A stretch of 64,000 bases of DNA from Aquarana catesbeiana (taxonomy: Eukaryota; Chordata; Amphibia; Anura; Ranidae). The stretch covers positions 223,636,757 through 223,700,756 of the forward strand of contig NC_133333.1 of NCBI RefSeq assembly GCF_042186555.1, read 5' to 3'. This document shows positions 10,495-20,699 of the stretch, piece by piece. The position numbers and the translations under genes are program-made. Within the stretch, counting starts at the first letter, position 1; each line of letters starts with the position of its first letter. The notes beneath the pieces are model-generated. The model was not told where the DNA came from. It saw only the letters and a list, made by a program, of their open reading frames with translations, and ran no database searches.

Positions 10495-11204
10495 TTAAGA
10501 GGAAGTAAACTCTCCCACTCTGATGTTTCTTTTCATTTAGTCCATTATAAAAAGTAATTATCAAACTATAGCTACTGTAATCCAGCCCAAATCTCAAATT
10601 ACTTACTGCTTAAAGAAACTTTTAAAAAACTTGTTTCCAGGGGTAAGGGAGCGCCATATTAAGTATTGTTTTCTGCGTCCACAGTAGAGTGTATTTCCGC
10701 CCTTACCTTGAGCACATCCTGTGCTGTTAACCAAGCCTCCTTCTCAATCCAACGTTTCTGTGGCAACCCTGCTTCACTGCTCATAGCTGACTTGTTTTAT
10801 TTCATAGTATTTACTTGTGCCGATTATCTAGTGTTTGCCTATGTCAGTCTTATCAGCTTTAGCTGATAAGACTGCAGCAATGCTGTCTGATGCCTTTTTT
10901 TCCCACTCCATGTGATGTCACATGGGGTGTAGTAGGAAGCTCTGAGTGATTATGCAGTGTGGTGGGTTTTCAGTGTTGTACAGTAGGAAGTCCTGATAAT
11001 AGACAGACAAGCACACAGAGTGTGCCATAAATCAGGGGAGATCTGGGCATGCTCATTGACATCATTCTAAAGAACATATAGGATTACAACAATACTATGC
11101 AAGTAAGGAGATATCTACAAGCAGTGTTCGTTTTTTAACAAAGGGTTTTTTTATGCTGATTCACACAGGACAAAGTTGTGGGGGAGAGTTTACAACCACT
11201 TTTA
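10495..11204. mobile_element. TTAA-type MITE
   Basis: The left end ttaagaggaagtaaactctc pairs with gggagagtttacaaccactt at the right. TTAA is intact at the left (10495-10498) and degraded at the right. A perfect hairpin near 10845-10874 (gtcttatcagctttagctga and complement) lies in the interior. The frame at 10666-10866 has no recognisable domain. Confidence 0.65.
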
Positions 11205-11538
11205 GGCAGCACCCTTTTTTTTTTTTGACTGGGTTCCCTTTCAAAGTCCCAAAATAGAGGAGGATCAGAAGATTCCATGAACTAAGAATACTATTCTCAG
11301 TGTGCAATGACACGGCGAAAGTGGGAAATTCTCCATTTAAAGTTCTGGGTTTTACAGAAGCACGCTCATCCAACTCTGAGAACTTCTGATCTGGCTGTTT
11401 CTCTTTTCCCCAATCGTTGACAGACTATTTACAGAGTGAGATTGTTTTTCACAAGGAAGAACATTGCAGAACATCCTTCTTCTTTTTTTTTTTTTCCACT
11501 TCGTCTTTCTGCTTTTCTGCTGTACTTTTAGCCAGCAT
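11205..11538. other. Non-coding, nothing recognised
   Basis: I see no element ends, tandem repeat or splice-flanked frame. Two poly-T tracts lie at about 11216-11226 and 11483-11496. Confidence 0.35.
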
Positions 11539-11979
11539 CCTTAAAGCTGAACAAAAATTTCATTACCATATATTCTTCTATATACTGTGTGTGTATATGT
11601 TAAGTATATGTTAATTATATGTATAGGTTTACTTTGTGTGCACCAAATGCATTTGCAAACCAAGCTATTACCTTGTAAAAGTAGCAGTGACAGCATCACT
11701 GTGTTGTACATAGTCAGTGCAGAGAGCAGAGCTGTGGGAGGGGCCCAGCAAGCTCCACCCACTATGGGCTGCGTTCAGAAAACTACAAGAAGGGGGCGGA
11801 GACAAGACCAGTCACCCTGCACAAGCAGAGAGAGCAGCAGTGACCGGTCTTTATTACAGGAAGCTCCTGCACAGAAGGAAGGTACAGGAGTTGAATCGTG
11901 CTGGGTCACCGCATAGATCTAGGAGTACAAAGCACAACAGTTTTTTTTTTTTTTTTTTTTCTGAAGTTCAGCCATAAAG
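11539..11979. mobile_element. Probable TTAA-type MITE
   Basis: The left end cttaaagctgaacaaaaatt is matched in reverse by ttcagccataaagctgaact near 11965-11985. A long T tract (11941-11960) precedes the right end. The region 11735-11910 is GC-richer, and the overlapping open frames there lack any domain. The boundaries are approximate. Confidence 0.5.
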
Positions 11980-12336
11980 CTGAACTCCAGACATCAATCG
12001 TAGTCCCCTACATGCGGACTTCAACATCCTTCTCCTGGTATCATGGAGATGAACTTTGGTGGGTCTGCTTCTATGTCCGCCTCTCCTCCAGTCTGCAGAT
12101 GGTTACAGTGAAGGAGTAGCAGCATCCTGATGAGGTCATGCCTCTGCTCATTTCTATAAAAAAAAATATTCATAGGCTTAGACTGCGCAGTGTCCCGATT
12201 GGTTCACCCTGCTGGTGCTTTACAGAGGGTTACAGGAAGCTGATATCAGTATGGACTTCTACTATCTGCATTTAAGAATTTATCAAAACATCAGTAAATG
12301 TATTTAAAGTAGTAAAGAACATCCAATGTGGTAGAC
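11980..12336. other. Non-coding, nothing recognised
   Basis: No repeat ends or exon signals are visible. The short frame at 11898-12119 runs through a poly-T tract and is not credible. Confidence 0.35.
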
Positions 12337-12587
12337 CGCTGGTCTCCAAATTCTCAAAAAAAAAGGGCCAGTGTACGGTCCTTTAGGGGGGCCAGACTGT
12401 AGAGTAGAAAAGGTCCCAACGTCAGTATGAGAAAACTATGCCCCCTTTTGGTGTCATTAGGTGGAATTGTGCCCCATCGTTGGTATTATTGGGAGGCATT
12501 TTGCCCCATCGTTGGTATCGGTGGATCAAATGGTGTCCCAAGGGCCTGTTAAAAGCAAGCAAAGGGCTGCAGTTTGGAAATCCACTG
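12337..12587. mobile_element. hAT-like MITE
   Basis: The termini are cgctggtctccaaa and, inverted, tttggaaatccactg. The flanks tggtagac and ttatagac match at 6 of 8 positions, consistent with an old hAT target duplication. The interior (12425-12540) contains three diverged units of the word gtgccccatcgttggtat, the same unit that is massively expanded at 13098-13671. Confidence 0.65.
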
Positions 12588-12732
12588 TTATAGACACATT
12601 CTAAGTCAGTTATAGCTAAGCAGGCATCATAACCGTTTCGTTTCAGAAATGATCGATCTTCCCTTTTTTACAAGGCTAACAAGTTCAGTCATGTGACCAT
12701 GCATCTCTTCTCCTGATAGTAGGGGCGGGGGT

Positions 12733-12957
12733 TACAGGACACTATGCAGACACACAGCATGCCTGTATTCCATTGTCTGTTTCGCAAGAGGCTGTGCTTG
12801 AGCAGGGGTCATGTTCAAGAGGCAGGCTGTGCATGAGCAGGGGAGTGTGTGCCAGAGGCAAGCAGTGATTTGGTTGGGGGGGGGGGGGGGGCACGATGGC
12901 TAAGCAAACTACCCAATCTAGGCATGCTGTGTGTCTGCACAGTGTCCTGTAGCTCTG
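12733..12957. repeat. Imperfect inverted repeat
   Basis: The left arm cactatgcagacacacagca is matched in reverse near 12923-12954 (tgctgtgtgtctgcacagtg). The interior has a repeated gagcaggggtcatgttcaag and gagcaggggagtgtgt pattern and a G run at 12878-12891. It could be a MITE without clear target duplications. Confidence 0.5.
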
Positions 12958-12967
12958 AATGGCCAGA

Positions 12968-13021
12968 CTGGTCTGTTGGTCAGGTTTCAACCAAAGGATG
13001 AAACCTGACCAACAGACCAGT
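12968..13021. repeat. Perfect 23-bp hairpin
   Basis: Positions 12968-12990 (actggtctgttggtcaggtt and three more bases) are exactly complementary to 12999-13021, with an 8-base spacer. There are no mismatches, although neighbouring repeats are diverged, so it looks recent. No gene context gives it a function. Confidence 0.85.
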
Positions 13022-13097
13022 TCGTGTGCTGCTTTCTAAGCACCGGGCCAGTTTACTTCAGACTTTGGGGGGGGGGGGGGGGGGTGGCAATGGGAGT

Positions 13098-13671
13098 AGA
13101 AAATGCCCCGGCATCAGTGGCCCATCATTGGTTTCAATGGGAGGAATAGTGCCCCATTGTTATTAGTAATTGGAAGAATGGTGCCCCATCATTCTTGTCA
13201 CTTGGTGGAATGGAGCCCCATCATTGGTTTCAGTTGGTGGAATGGTGCCTCATCATTGGTGTCAGTTGAAGGAACAGTGCCCCCATCATTGGTGTCAGTT
13301 GGAGGAATAGTGCCCCATCATTGGTGTCAGTTGAAGGAATAGTGCCCCCATCATTGGTGTCAGTTGGAGGAATAGTGCCCCATCATTGGTGTCAGTTGGT
13401 GGAATGGTGCCTCATCATTGGTGTCAGTTGAAGGAATAGTGCCCCATCATTGGTGTCAGTTGGAGGAATAGTGCCCCATCATTGGTGTCAGTTGAAGGAA
13501 TAGTGCCCCCATCATTGGTGTCAGTTGGAGGAATAGTGCCCCATCATTGGTGTCAGTTGAAGGAATAGTGCCCCATCATTGGTGTCAGTTGAAGGAATAG
13601 TGCCCCATCATTGGTGTCAGTTGAAGGAATAGTGCCCCATCATTGGTGTCAGTTGGAGGAATAGTGCCCCA
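13098..13671. repeat. 32-33-bp minisatellite
   Basis: About 17 units follow the pattern gtgccccatcattggtgtca plus gttgaaggaata. Unit length alternates between 32 and 33 bp according to four or five C residues. Central units are nearly identical and outer units diverge (13103-13260). The right flank agtttgaagaccactg (about 13700-13716) is a hAT-MITE terminus like that at 12571-12587, so the array lies inside such an element. The 79-codon frame through it is an artefact. Confidence 0.9.
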
Positions 13672-13831
13672 AGAACCAGATAATGGTAAGCAAAGGGTCA
13701 CAGTTTGAAGACCACTGATTTAGAACAAGGAAGAAAGGTGACTGTCAGGAGCAACCAGGTACTTCAGATGGAAGAGGTACATGAAAATGATCGAGTCCAT
13801 GAATTATAGGATACACATATGTAAACACAAA

Positions 13832-14053
13832 GGCCCCTTTCACACTGGGGCGGTGGGGGCGTCGGCGGTACAACAGCGCTATTTTTAGCGCTGCTGTACC
13901 GTCGTTCTTGCAGCGGTATTCGGCCGCTAGCGGGGCGGTTTTAACCTCGGGCTTTCACACTGAACAAGCAGCGGAGGCTGTTTAAGGGCGGTTTGCAGGC
14001 GGTATTTTTAGCGCAATACCGCCTGCAAACCACCTCAGTGTGAAAGGGGTCTA
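13832..14053. mobile_element. Harbinger-like palindromic MITE
   Basis: It starts ggcccctttcacactggggc and ends cagtgtgaaaggggtct. The interior holds strong hairpins, such as agcgctatttttagcgct (13875-13892) and gcaggcggtatttttagcgc with its complement. Flanking bases are AAA on both sides, compatible with a 3-bp duplication. The same terminus starts a fragment near 46159-46200. Confidence 0.65.
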
Positions 14054-14963
14054 AATCAAACTATTTCGGGTGACATAGACTTTAGCTGGGTATTGAGTGG
14101 TATTTGTTCAGTTTGCCTAGAGTTCTCCTTTAAGTAGAAGGAATTGGACAAAGACACAGAACGTATTAAGATTTCGGCTCCTGAATCTCACTTTGGCCTC
14201 TTCCCCATTACAAGTAAAAAGAGGTAAAAGTCTAGTTTACAATTGATTTGTGTCACGTGGAAACGATCGGTTGTCCTCCTTGTCCCAGCAGAGTTCCTCT
14301 TTATCTTCTCTGCCTCCCGTAGTGGAGTCTTGGTGTAATCTCTCCGTACCTCTTGTTTTTGTTGGCACCACATAACCTGGCAGCCTTTTAGCGGCTCATC
14401 TGGATGTGTGCTGGCATTCCTAGCTGCTCAATGATTTTTCATGTAGAAAATCTTCACATTTGGCCCGGGGTTTTCCGTGAGCTCGGCGCGCTTTAACCAA
14501 CCATTACCCAGTCACAGCCATTTGGGGGAAATGGTGTCATTTGAAAAATAAAGGCGCAGTGTGAACGGCGTGGGGTGTTTATGTTTAATTAGACTTTGGT
14601 TTTCATTCCTAAACGCTCGCTTGCACAATACCAGCCACCCACTTGCGCACAAAAAATGATTTAGAAACCGCCGTGGCGGTATTTGGCGGTGTGATGAATA
14701 AACGACCTCCGCTCGTCTCTCTGCTTCGACAATTAGAAGGGAAATGCAGTCGAAGTCAGAAGCAGAGTTCAACTTTGAAAAGGATTTCTGTAGAATATTC
14801 TCAGTTAGTTATTTGCTAAAAGTGACTTTCACATTAATACGTTGATGCTGTTCCATATTTTGATTGATCTAGAGGCCATCGGTCGGAGGGAGTAGAATCC
14901 CTGCCTAAAGTGACACTTAACGATCGTCTGATTCTCCAATAATAATCTATACATGTCTACTAC
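14054..14963. other. Non-coding, single-copy; conserved-element candidate
   Basis: No mobile-element ends or tandem repeats are seen at about 14160-14830. Composition is balanced, and the stretch 14400-14800 lacks the homopolymers and palindromes that mark the repeats around it. It contains homeodomain-like core words such as tttaattaga (14582-14592) and caattaga (14729-14736). This is the look of a conserved non-coding element, but I have no alignment to prove it. Confidence 0.3.
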
Positions 14964-16560
14964 TTAAAGCCCAACTCTGGGAAGTTTCCCCATGCAGTGG
15001 AGCTGTGCCTGCCCTGCACCGGTCAGCTTGTTTTTCTTGTTGATTTGAACGGCTTTCATTGAAATCTGTGGGGTGCGACTTGTCATGCGACTGTCCAGAG
15101 TCGCATGACAAGTTGCACAAGTGTGAATAGAGCCTAGGCTCCTTTTACACTTCTGCGTCTTAGGATCCGACTTGTGAGAACCCAAGTCGCAGGGCATGTG
15201 AAATTCAATCTATATCTGAGGCTGCATTCACACCTGGGCGTTTTACAGATTTGCCGCTATTCTGCGGCAAATTTCGATTTCAAAATGCCCGGGTGTGAAT
15301 GACAAATCGCATCTTTTGGGTAAAAAGCTTTATGCGATGCAGTTTGCCGCCGTTGCACCCCGATTTATCGTGCGGCAATCGTGGCAGAACCGCACTGCGT
15401 TTTTAGGTGCCATTCAAACGAATGGCATCCACAATGTGCCTTGTGCGATTTGTCATTCACACCTGAGCGTTTTGAAATTGCGGGCAGAATTGTGGTAAGT
15501 CTGCAAAATGCCCAGGTGTAAGAGCCTTTCCTACGGATACTACAGAAGTCGCTGTGACCTCAGAAAAAGTTCCTGCACTACTTTGGTCCGATTTTTGATG
15601 CAACTTTGGCCCAGAGAATGTAAAATCAGATCGATGGCGCGCTGTAATGCCGCAGAGCAAGCCGCGCTGTAATGCCGCAGAGCAAGCCGCGCTGTAATGC
15701 CGCAGAGCAAGCCGCGCTGTAATGCCGCAGAGCAAGCCGCGCTGTAATGCCGCAGAGCAAGTTGCACAACTTTGCTCCTTTCACATGTGTGAGACGACAA
15801 TCTCCCCCACTGCGTTTTTAACCTGCATTCGTGGTGTTGTTAACTTAACATTGAGTGCCGGTTCCTGCATCGCATAGGACTCGCAGGCGATTCACACTGT
15901 CCTATGCAAACCACTGCGGGTGTCAATAGAAAGTTAATGAGACCCCCAGATGGGTTTGCACATCGCAGTGTGAACTGTCAAATGATGCAGGACTCGGATC
16001 ACATGGGGGTTGAACCCCCATGCGATCTAATTCCAGTGCGAACCAAAAAAAAGGGTCCTGCACCACTTTTAGGTGTGAATACGTTGCAAATTCAGCCATA
16101 CAATCTGTATGGCTGAATTTGCGTCGCACAGATATCGCCTGTGATCTGCACAGCAGTGCGGTGCAAATCACATGCAACGTCTAACATCACACAAGTGTGA
16201 ACCCAGCCTGAGGCTCCATTCACACCTAAGTGTTTACTTGCGCTGCAATTGTCGCACGACAAATTGCGCAAGCCAAATCACAGAATGTCTGTCGCCCAAA
16301 AGAAGTTCCGAGCTTCTTTTGGGCGGAATGCGTCCCACGGTTTGTTTGCGCGATTTTGCCGCGATGGGGGGGATCTTTTAAAAAGTAACAGCCAGCGTCG
16401 CAATCGCATCCCGCGATTCGGGCCGATCCCAAGCGCCTAGGAGTGAATGGAGCCTGACACTGCAGTGCTTTTTTTGAACGCGGTGCAGGAAATGCGCACA
16501 GAACAGGCACTGTGGTGCGATCGGGCACTAATGATGCAACATCACATTTAAATACCTTTA
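14964..16560. repeat. Cluster of MITEs with tgcgact-type words
   Basis: Several overlapping elements share the words gtgcgacttgtcatgcgact and cattcacacctgagcgtttt in both orientations. A new element appears to begin with ttaaagcccaactctggg at 14964. A perfect stem aaattcagccatac/gtatggctgaattt lies at about 16089-16121. Individual borders are hard to set because related units have inserted beside each other. All open frames here are on repeat sequence. Confidence 0.55.
15634..15760. repeat. 25-bp tandem array
   Basis: About five almost identical units of gccgcgctgtaatgccgcag plus agcaa run head to tail. The array lies inside the MITE cluster, and reverse-strand frames through it give an 8-residue-type repeat. 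Confidence 0.9.
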
Positions 16561-16905
16561 GAACTTTTTAATGGGTAATTAGAATTTGGGTTACACCGAC
16601 TAGTATCGGTGCCGATACCGAGTATTTGCACAAGTATTGGTACTCGTGCAAATGCACCGATGCCTGAAACCAATACTTTCAGGCTCGGCTCTTTGAGCGG
16701 TCAGTGGGTCTCCCCCCCATCCCCCCCCCCCGTGTTAAAGAAGTCTGGTCATTGGAGCTGTCAAAAAAAAAAAAGCAGCCAATGTTTATTAACATTGCTC
16801 AGCCCTGAAACACTAAAATAAAAAGAAACATTATTTCTTTTTGTATCTTTCTGTTTCTTCATCTGCAGATCAAAGGGATGAACAAATGTTCCTCTGTTTA
16901 ACCCC
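16561..16905. other. Non-coding, nothing recognised
   Basis: Words such as agtatcggtgccgatac (about 16602-16618) form a short hairpin and recur degenerately near 18040-18120 (gtatcggtaaggctagt), so 16580-18130 may be one old element interrupted by the MITE at 16906-17754. I cannot fix its ends. Confidence 0.35.
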
Positions 16906-16923
16906 TTAAAGCGGAGGTCCACC

Positions 16924-16963
<40 letters not shown>

Positions 16964-17754
16964 ATACATAAACACGCTCCTTAAAATACATTAAAAAGCA
17001 TTTGAAAAAAAATTTTTTTTTTACTTGCCAGAAATGGCTGTTGCTAGGCAGATCGTCCTAATCTGCCACTTCCTACTCCGCGGTTCTTGTCCTCCCTCGC
17101 GTTGTTTCCTGGGAGATGGGGCGCGATGTCTTCTGGGACATGTGTGTCACCCAATAGACAGGTGTCCATTCACAAAGCGCTGCGCGACTCTGTCTGTTTC
17201 CCTTCGTTAGCATGGCAGGGCCGGTGTTCTGCCGAGAAAGTTCCCCCCCCGGCGGATAAGGACTCCCCTGTACTGCGCAGCGCTTGCGCAGTATGAGACG
17301 CCGAAAATAGCCGAAGCTGAACAGCTGAGAGTCAGCTGTACATGGCTCCTGTAACAGGGCCCCTCGCGGTCTCGCTTCGCTCGCCACGCTTCGGGCACAG
17401 CCTCGTTCGGTATAGTTTTATTCCAACTCTATGTGGACTTGGATGGTGGAGCTTGAACCTGGACACAGTGCGCAGGCGCCGCGTAGAGCTGACGATCAGC
17501 TGTTCAACTTCGGAGTGTTTTGGCGGCCATACTGCGCAAGCGCAGCGCATGCGCAGTACAGGAGGGTCCTTATCCGCCGGGGGGAACTTTCTCGGCAAGA
17601 CACCGGCACCCGATCCGGTGGACGGATCAGCCTTCGGGGGGCCGACATTGCGCGCTCCTTGGACAGGTAAGTGCCCTTATTAAAAGTCAGCAGCTAAAGT
17701 GTTTGTAGTTGGTGACTTTAAAAAAAAAAAATAACGGCCGGACCTCCGCTTTAA
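16906..17754. mobile_element. TTAA-flanked MITE, copy 1, with nested insertion
   Basis: The ends are ttaaagcggaggtccaccc and, inverted, cggacctccgctttaa, with TTAA at both borders. Internal landmarks are a long A tract, cagaaatggctgttgctagg, tgtttcccttcgttag, ggacaggtaagtg and ttattaaaagtcagcagcta. Sister copies are at 19399-19841 and 46962-47423. Against the latter, 17220-17607 is an extra insertion. It is non-coding. Confidence 0.8.
17220..17607. mobile_element. GC-rich palindromic element, nested
   Basis: The termini are gccggtgttctgccgagaaa and, inverted, tttctcggcaagacaccggc. Sub-terminal hairpins include actgcgcagcgcttgcgcag. It sits inside the TTAA MITE, between gtttccctt... and ...gatccggtggacgg, where the copy at 46962-47423 has no such sequence. 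A second copy is at 24743-25138. Several short frames cross it but are products of its CG-rich palindromes. Confidence 0.75.
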
Positions 17755-18231
17755 TAACTCTTAATTTACTCTAATCAGCCTTCATTTACTCCCTTTTCTC
17801 CTCCATTTAATTATTTTCCTGCTTATTTTTCTTTTGTTCACATCTATTTTATAAACAAAACTTTTTTTTTTGTTTGCTTTGTTAGTGAATAGTTGTACAC
17901 ATATATATTAACATGTATTTACACATTTCACATTGAAAAAGGTGCTAAATTAAAAAAACAAAAAAACTATTTATTTCATTTGTAAATAACTTTTTATTGC
18001 TTTGTATCATTGACAGCTGAAGTTAAAACAAAACAGTAGCGGTAAGTATCGGTAAGGCTAGTTCTAAAAAAAAAAAAGTATCAGTATTTGTAAAAAAAAA
18101 ATTTAAAAAATGGTATTGGCTCATCCCTAATTAGAACATTTTAAAAAAACTTTCAGAACTGTATTCTGACTCAACCTGACATTAAATTAAAAAAAAAAAA
18201 AAAAAAAAGTCACAATAGTAAATTGTCGCTA
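17755..18231. other. AT-rich non-coding stretch
   Basis: It is A/T rich, with long A tracts (18066-18077, 18189-18208). No exon or element ends are visible except the possible old-element words shared with 16561-16905. It lies directly upstream of the candidate kazrin first exon. Confidence 0.4.
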
Positions 18232-18512
18232 AGTGAAGCAGAGTAATGTAAATCCTAAGCAGACGCTGAGTTGCTGTTGGTTTAGTGGCAGCGCCGTCGG
18301 GGTTAACTCCTCCAGCCTGGATGAAGTGTGGGCTCTGCTGGGGATGGGAGCCCCGCCTGTCCTCTGTCCCTCGGCTGGCCTGCCACTGACATCATGCCTC
18401 CAGTACAGCAACCTGCGACAGGGTCACATTCCTGGCAGCACAGGTAACAGCACTTCCTGGAGGAGTGGGAGGAGCGCAGTGCAGGGTGTCGCTCTCCTCC
18501 AGATCCAACAAC
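18232..18512 (+). promoter_or_regulatory. kazn: Candidate kazn alternative promoter and 5' UTR
   Basis: After hundreds of bases of AT-rich and repeat DNA, the sequence becomes GC-richer, non-repetitive and CpG-bearing at about 18280-18540. It includes cacttcctgg (an ETS-type site, 18450-18459) and gggaggagcg. There is no obvious TATA box. Upstream ATGs at 18320, 18344 and 18395 would be small upstream frames if the transcript starts before them. The start site is not visible from sequence alone. The claim rests mainly on the coding exon that follows. Confidence 0.4.
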
Positions 18513-18543
18513 ATGAAGGCGGACGGGGAAGAGGGGAAGCCTG
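18513..18543 (+). CDS. kazn: Candidate kazn alternative first coding exon
   Basis: An ATG with A at -3 opens ten codons reading MKADGEEGKP and then one base of a split codon before a strong donor, CTG|GTAGGT, at 18543/18544. The exon therefore ends in phase 1. The recognised kazrin exon at 55581 begins in phase 1, and the split codon becomes GTG, giving the valine that precedes LLREEV in kazrin. Kazrin is known to use alternative first exons that give isoforms with different short N-termini. This short acidic/basic leader has no domain of its own. The alternative is that the match in phase is chance (one in three) and this is another transcript. Confidence 0.5.
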
Positions 18544-19398
18544 GTAGGTACCTTTTTATTCCTCCATAGAAGGAGAGGAGAGCGGTGGGCCCAGCACATG
18601 GAGCCCCATCGCTCAGGGGGGGAGGGGGGGGGTCCTTTGTCATGGTGTCGAGTCTCTGACATCACAACACAATGGGCGATTTAGTGTAGCAAGGCTGGGA
18701 GGGAGCCGGGTGTTTTGTATGGAGCAGCCCTGGGGCCGGACGCCACCGCCGGCTCTCTGGAAGTATTTGATGATCTGGTGGAAGTCATTCAGAGTTGCAG
18801 AAGTTTTGTGTAAATGAGAGATTTGCGATTACAATCACAGTGCGACGTGGGAGCCTCGTGTCTCCTCTTCCAGGAATTGTCACATTTTTGTCGTCTTTTT
18901 TTTTTTTGTGTGTAGCTTCGGTCTAATTTACACTGGTGATGTCATACCTGCGTTTTTATAAACGTAAATAACGGCGTGTTATGTGCACAGCATGCAGTCT
19001 GTAAAGTCCTATGAGAGAGGCTGACAGCTGCTGCGGCTGGACCATGCACTGAGCGCTACTAAAGGTAGCCGTAGATGCTGCGATTTTTTTTTTTCTTCTT
19101 CCATGGTTGCAGGAAAAACTAGCCTTTTTTTTTTTTTTTTTTATTTGCTTTCTTTTTGTTTTTTACCCCATCAAGTCACTCCTGCAGAGCCATTGTGTTC
19201 TCCTGGTTGTGGGGGGCGGGGGGGCGCCCGCCCCTGCCGGGAGAACACAGTGATTATTGCTGCTTGCAATAATCACATGTAAAATCCGACATGTCAGTCA
19301 ATAGATCAACTTGGGTGGAATCAGCCTTGCCCATACATGGTTTGAATCTCGGCTGGTCCCTGGTTGACCGGCCGAGATTTGAGCCATTTATGGCCAGC
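18544..19398 (+). other. Start of candidate 37-kb kazn intron
   Basis: The donor is followed by single-copy sequence to about 18870, including a G run at 18618-18631. T tracts at 19086-19095 and 19124-19142 follow. Around 19300-19395 an inverted pair, aatctcggctggtcc/gaccggccgagattt, marks an old MITE fragment. No further exon is visible. Confidence 0.45.
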
Positions 19399-19841
19399 TT
19401 AAAGCAGAACTTCACCCAAAAGGGGAATTTCCACTTGTTTGCACCCTCCCCTCCCCCCTCCACCGGCACATTTGGCACATTTTTGCAGAGGGGAAGCAGG
19501 TACCTGCTTTTGACCAGGTACCCCGCTCCCACGTCCAACCGGATGCACTCAGCCCCCTCCTCCTTCTGCAGCCTTCTGGGGGAAACACAGGTCCCAGAAG
19601 ACTACGGGACCGTTCACAAGGTGCAGTGCGACTCACGCATGCGCAGTAGGAAACTGGCTGTGAACCCCCTTCCTGTTTCCCTTACTTCAGATGCCGGCGC
19701 CTGCACCCGAAGCCGAAGATTCGGGTGAGGATGGCGCGGAATCCCTGGAATGGGAAGTTTCCTTATATTACTACAGTATTTGTAGCTGCTGACTTTTAAT
19801 TTTTTAGGGGGGGGGGGGGGGGGGCGGGAGCTCCTCTTTAA
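19399..19841. mobile_element. TTAA-flanked MITE, copy 3
   Basis: It starts ttaaagcagaacttcaccca and ends gagctcctctttaa, with TTAA at both edges. It shares tgtttcccttacttcagatg, atttgtagctgctgactttt and the G/T tract before the right end with copies at 16906-17754 and 46962-47423, although the left part is diverged. A G run occupies 19808-19824. It is non-coding. Confidence 0.7.
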
Positions 19842-20699
19842 GGTTTAGGGCAGTGTGTGTCCAGGGATGAATGCTTGGAGCGCAGACAGGTTGCATTCCG
19901 GGCATTCATCCCTGGGCACACTGCCTGGTAGTACCACTTGGTCCTGCAGCTGTCAGCCTCTCATAGCGTCCTTTTGCACTGGTGGTAATGGTTACTGCCC
20001 TCTAAAAAGCGATCCATGGTGGATTGCTTATCAGAGGGCAGTAAAGCCACTGCTGGCATACGTTTACGAAGTGCTACTTGCTGCCTCTGTCACCTATTCT
20101 TTTTTTATTTTTTTTATTTCAATTGCCCAACGACAATTTAACTGGCAGGGCCACACCACAAGTGCAGTCAAAGCATGGTGTGAATGGAGCCTAAGGCTAA
20201 TGATTCCGCCACTAGTGAGGATTCAGCAGCGGAGGGATCACTAAAGAGGCTGCCTGTGTCCCCATGGAATTGATCCTTCTGTGGTCACATGCAGCAAACG
20301 CTAGCGATGGGGGCAACAGTTCACTGCCCCTGCCACAGAGGGCGCTGCACCATAGAGACAAACACTGGCAGGCTCATAGCGATCCATGTCAGGATCGTGA
20401 GCAGCAGAGTCGCCCCGCGTATCATCAGCCGGTCTCTTCTATAAATATTATGCGATTTCCAGGACTGCGGATCGCACTATTGCTGCGTTGTTTTAAAATA
20501 TTGCTGGTTATGTCATTATTGATGGTAAACAATCAGCATTCAGATGAACAGATCCTCCCGCTGAATCGTATTCTGTGACATCCGCACGGCTTCATTTCTT
20601 TCCTGCATTTTAAAACCGGAGCTTTCCAGATCTGTATTCTGATCGCAGACCCGTTCAGACCTCGCCGAGCAGCAATGAGCGTTCCCAATTGTGATTTCT
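19842..20699. other. Non-coding with small inverted repeats
   Basis: A strong stem occurs at 19856-19922: gtccagggatgaatgc is matched in reverse by gcattcatccctgggc. A second pair, tactgccctctaaaaagcga and tcagagggcagtaa, lies at 19994-20044. These look like remnants of palindromic MITEs. The remainder is not recognised. Confidence 0.4.

Noticed and set aside
13103..13342. Repetitive 79-residue protein
   Set aside because: It is a translation of the 32-33-bp minisatellite.
13098..13671. CRISPR-like regular repeats
   Set aside because: Units are contiguous with no unique spacers, and this is vertebrate DNA.
18233..18547. 104-codon open frame over the candidate first exon
   Set aside because: It is in a different frame from the ATG at 18513, has no domain and no matching splice phase. 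The exon call rests on the other frame.
19291..19728. 145-codon frame
   Set aside because: It starts in an old MITE fragment and continues in the TTAA MITE at 19399-19841. No domain is seen.
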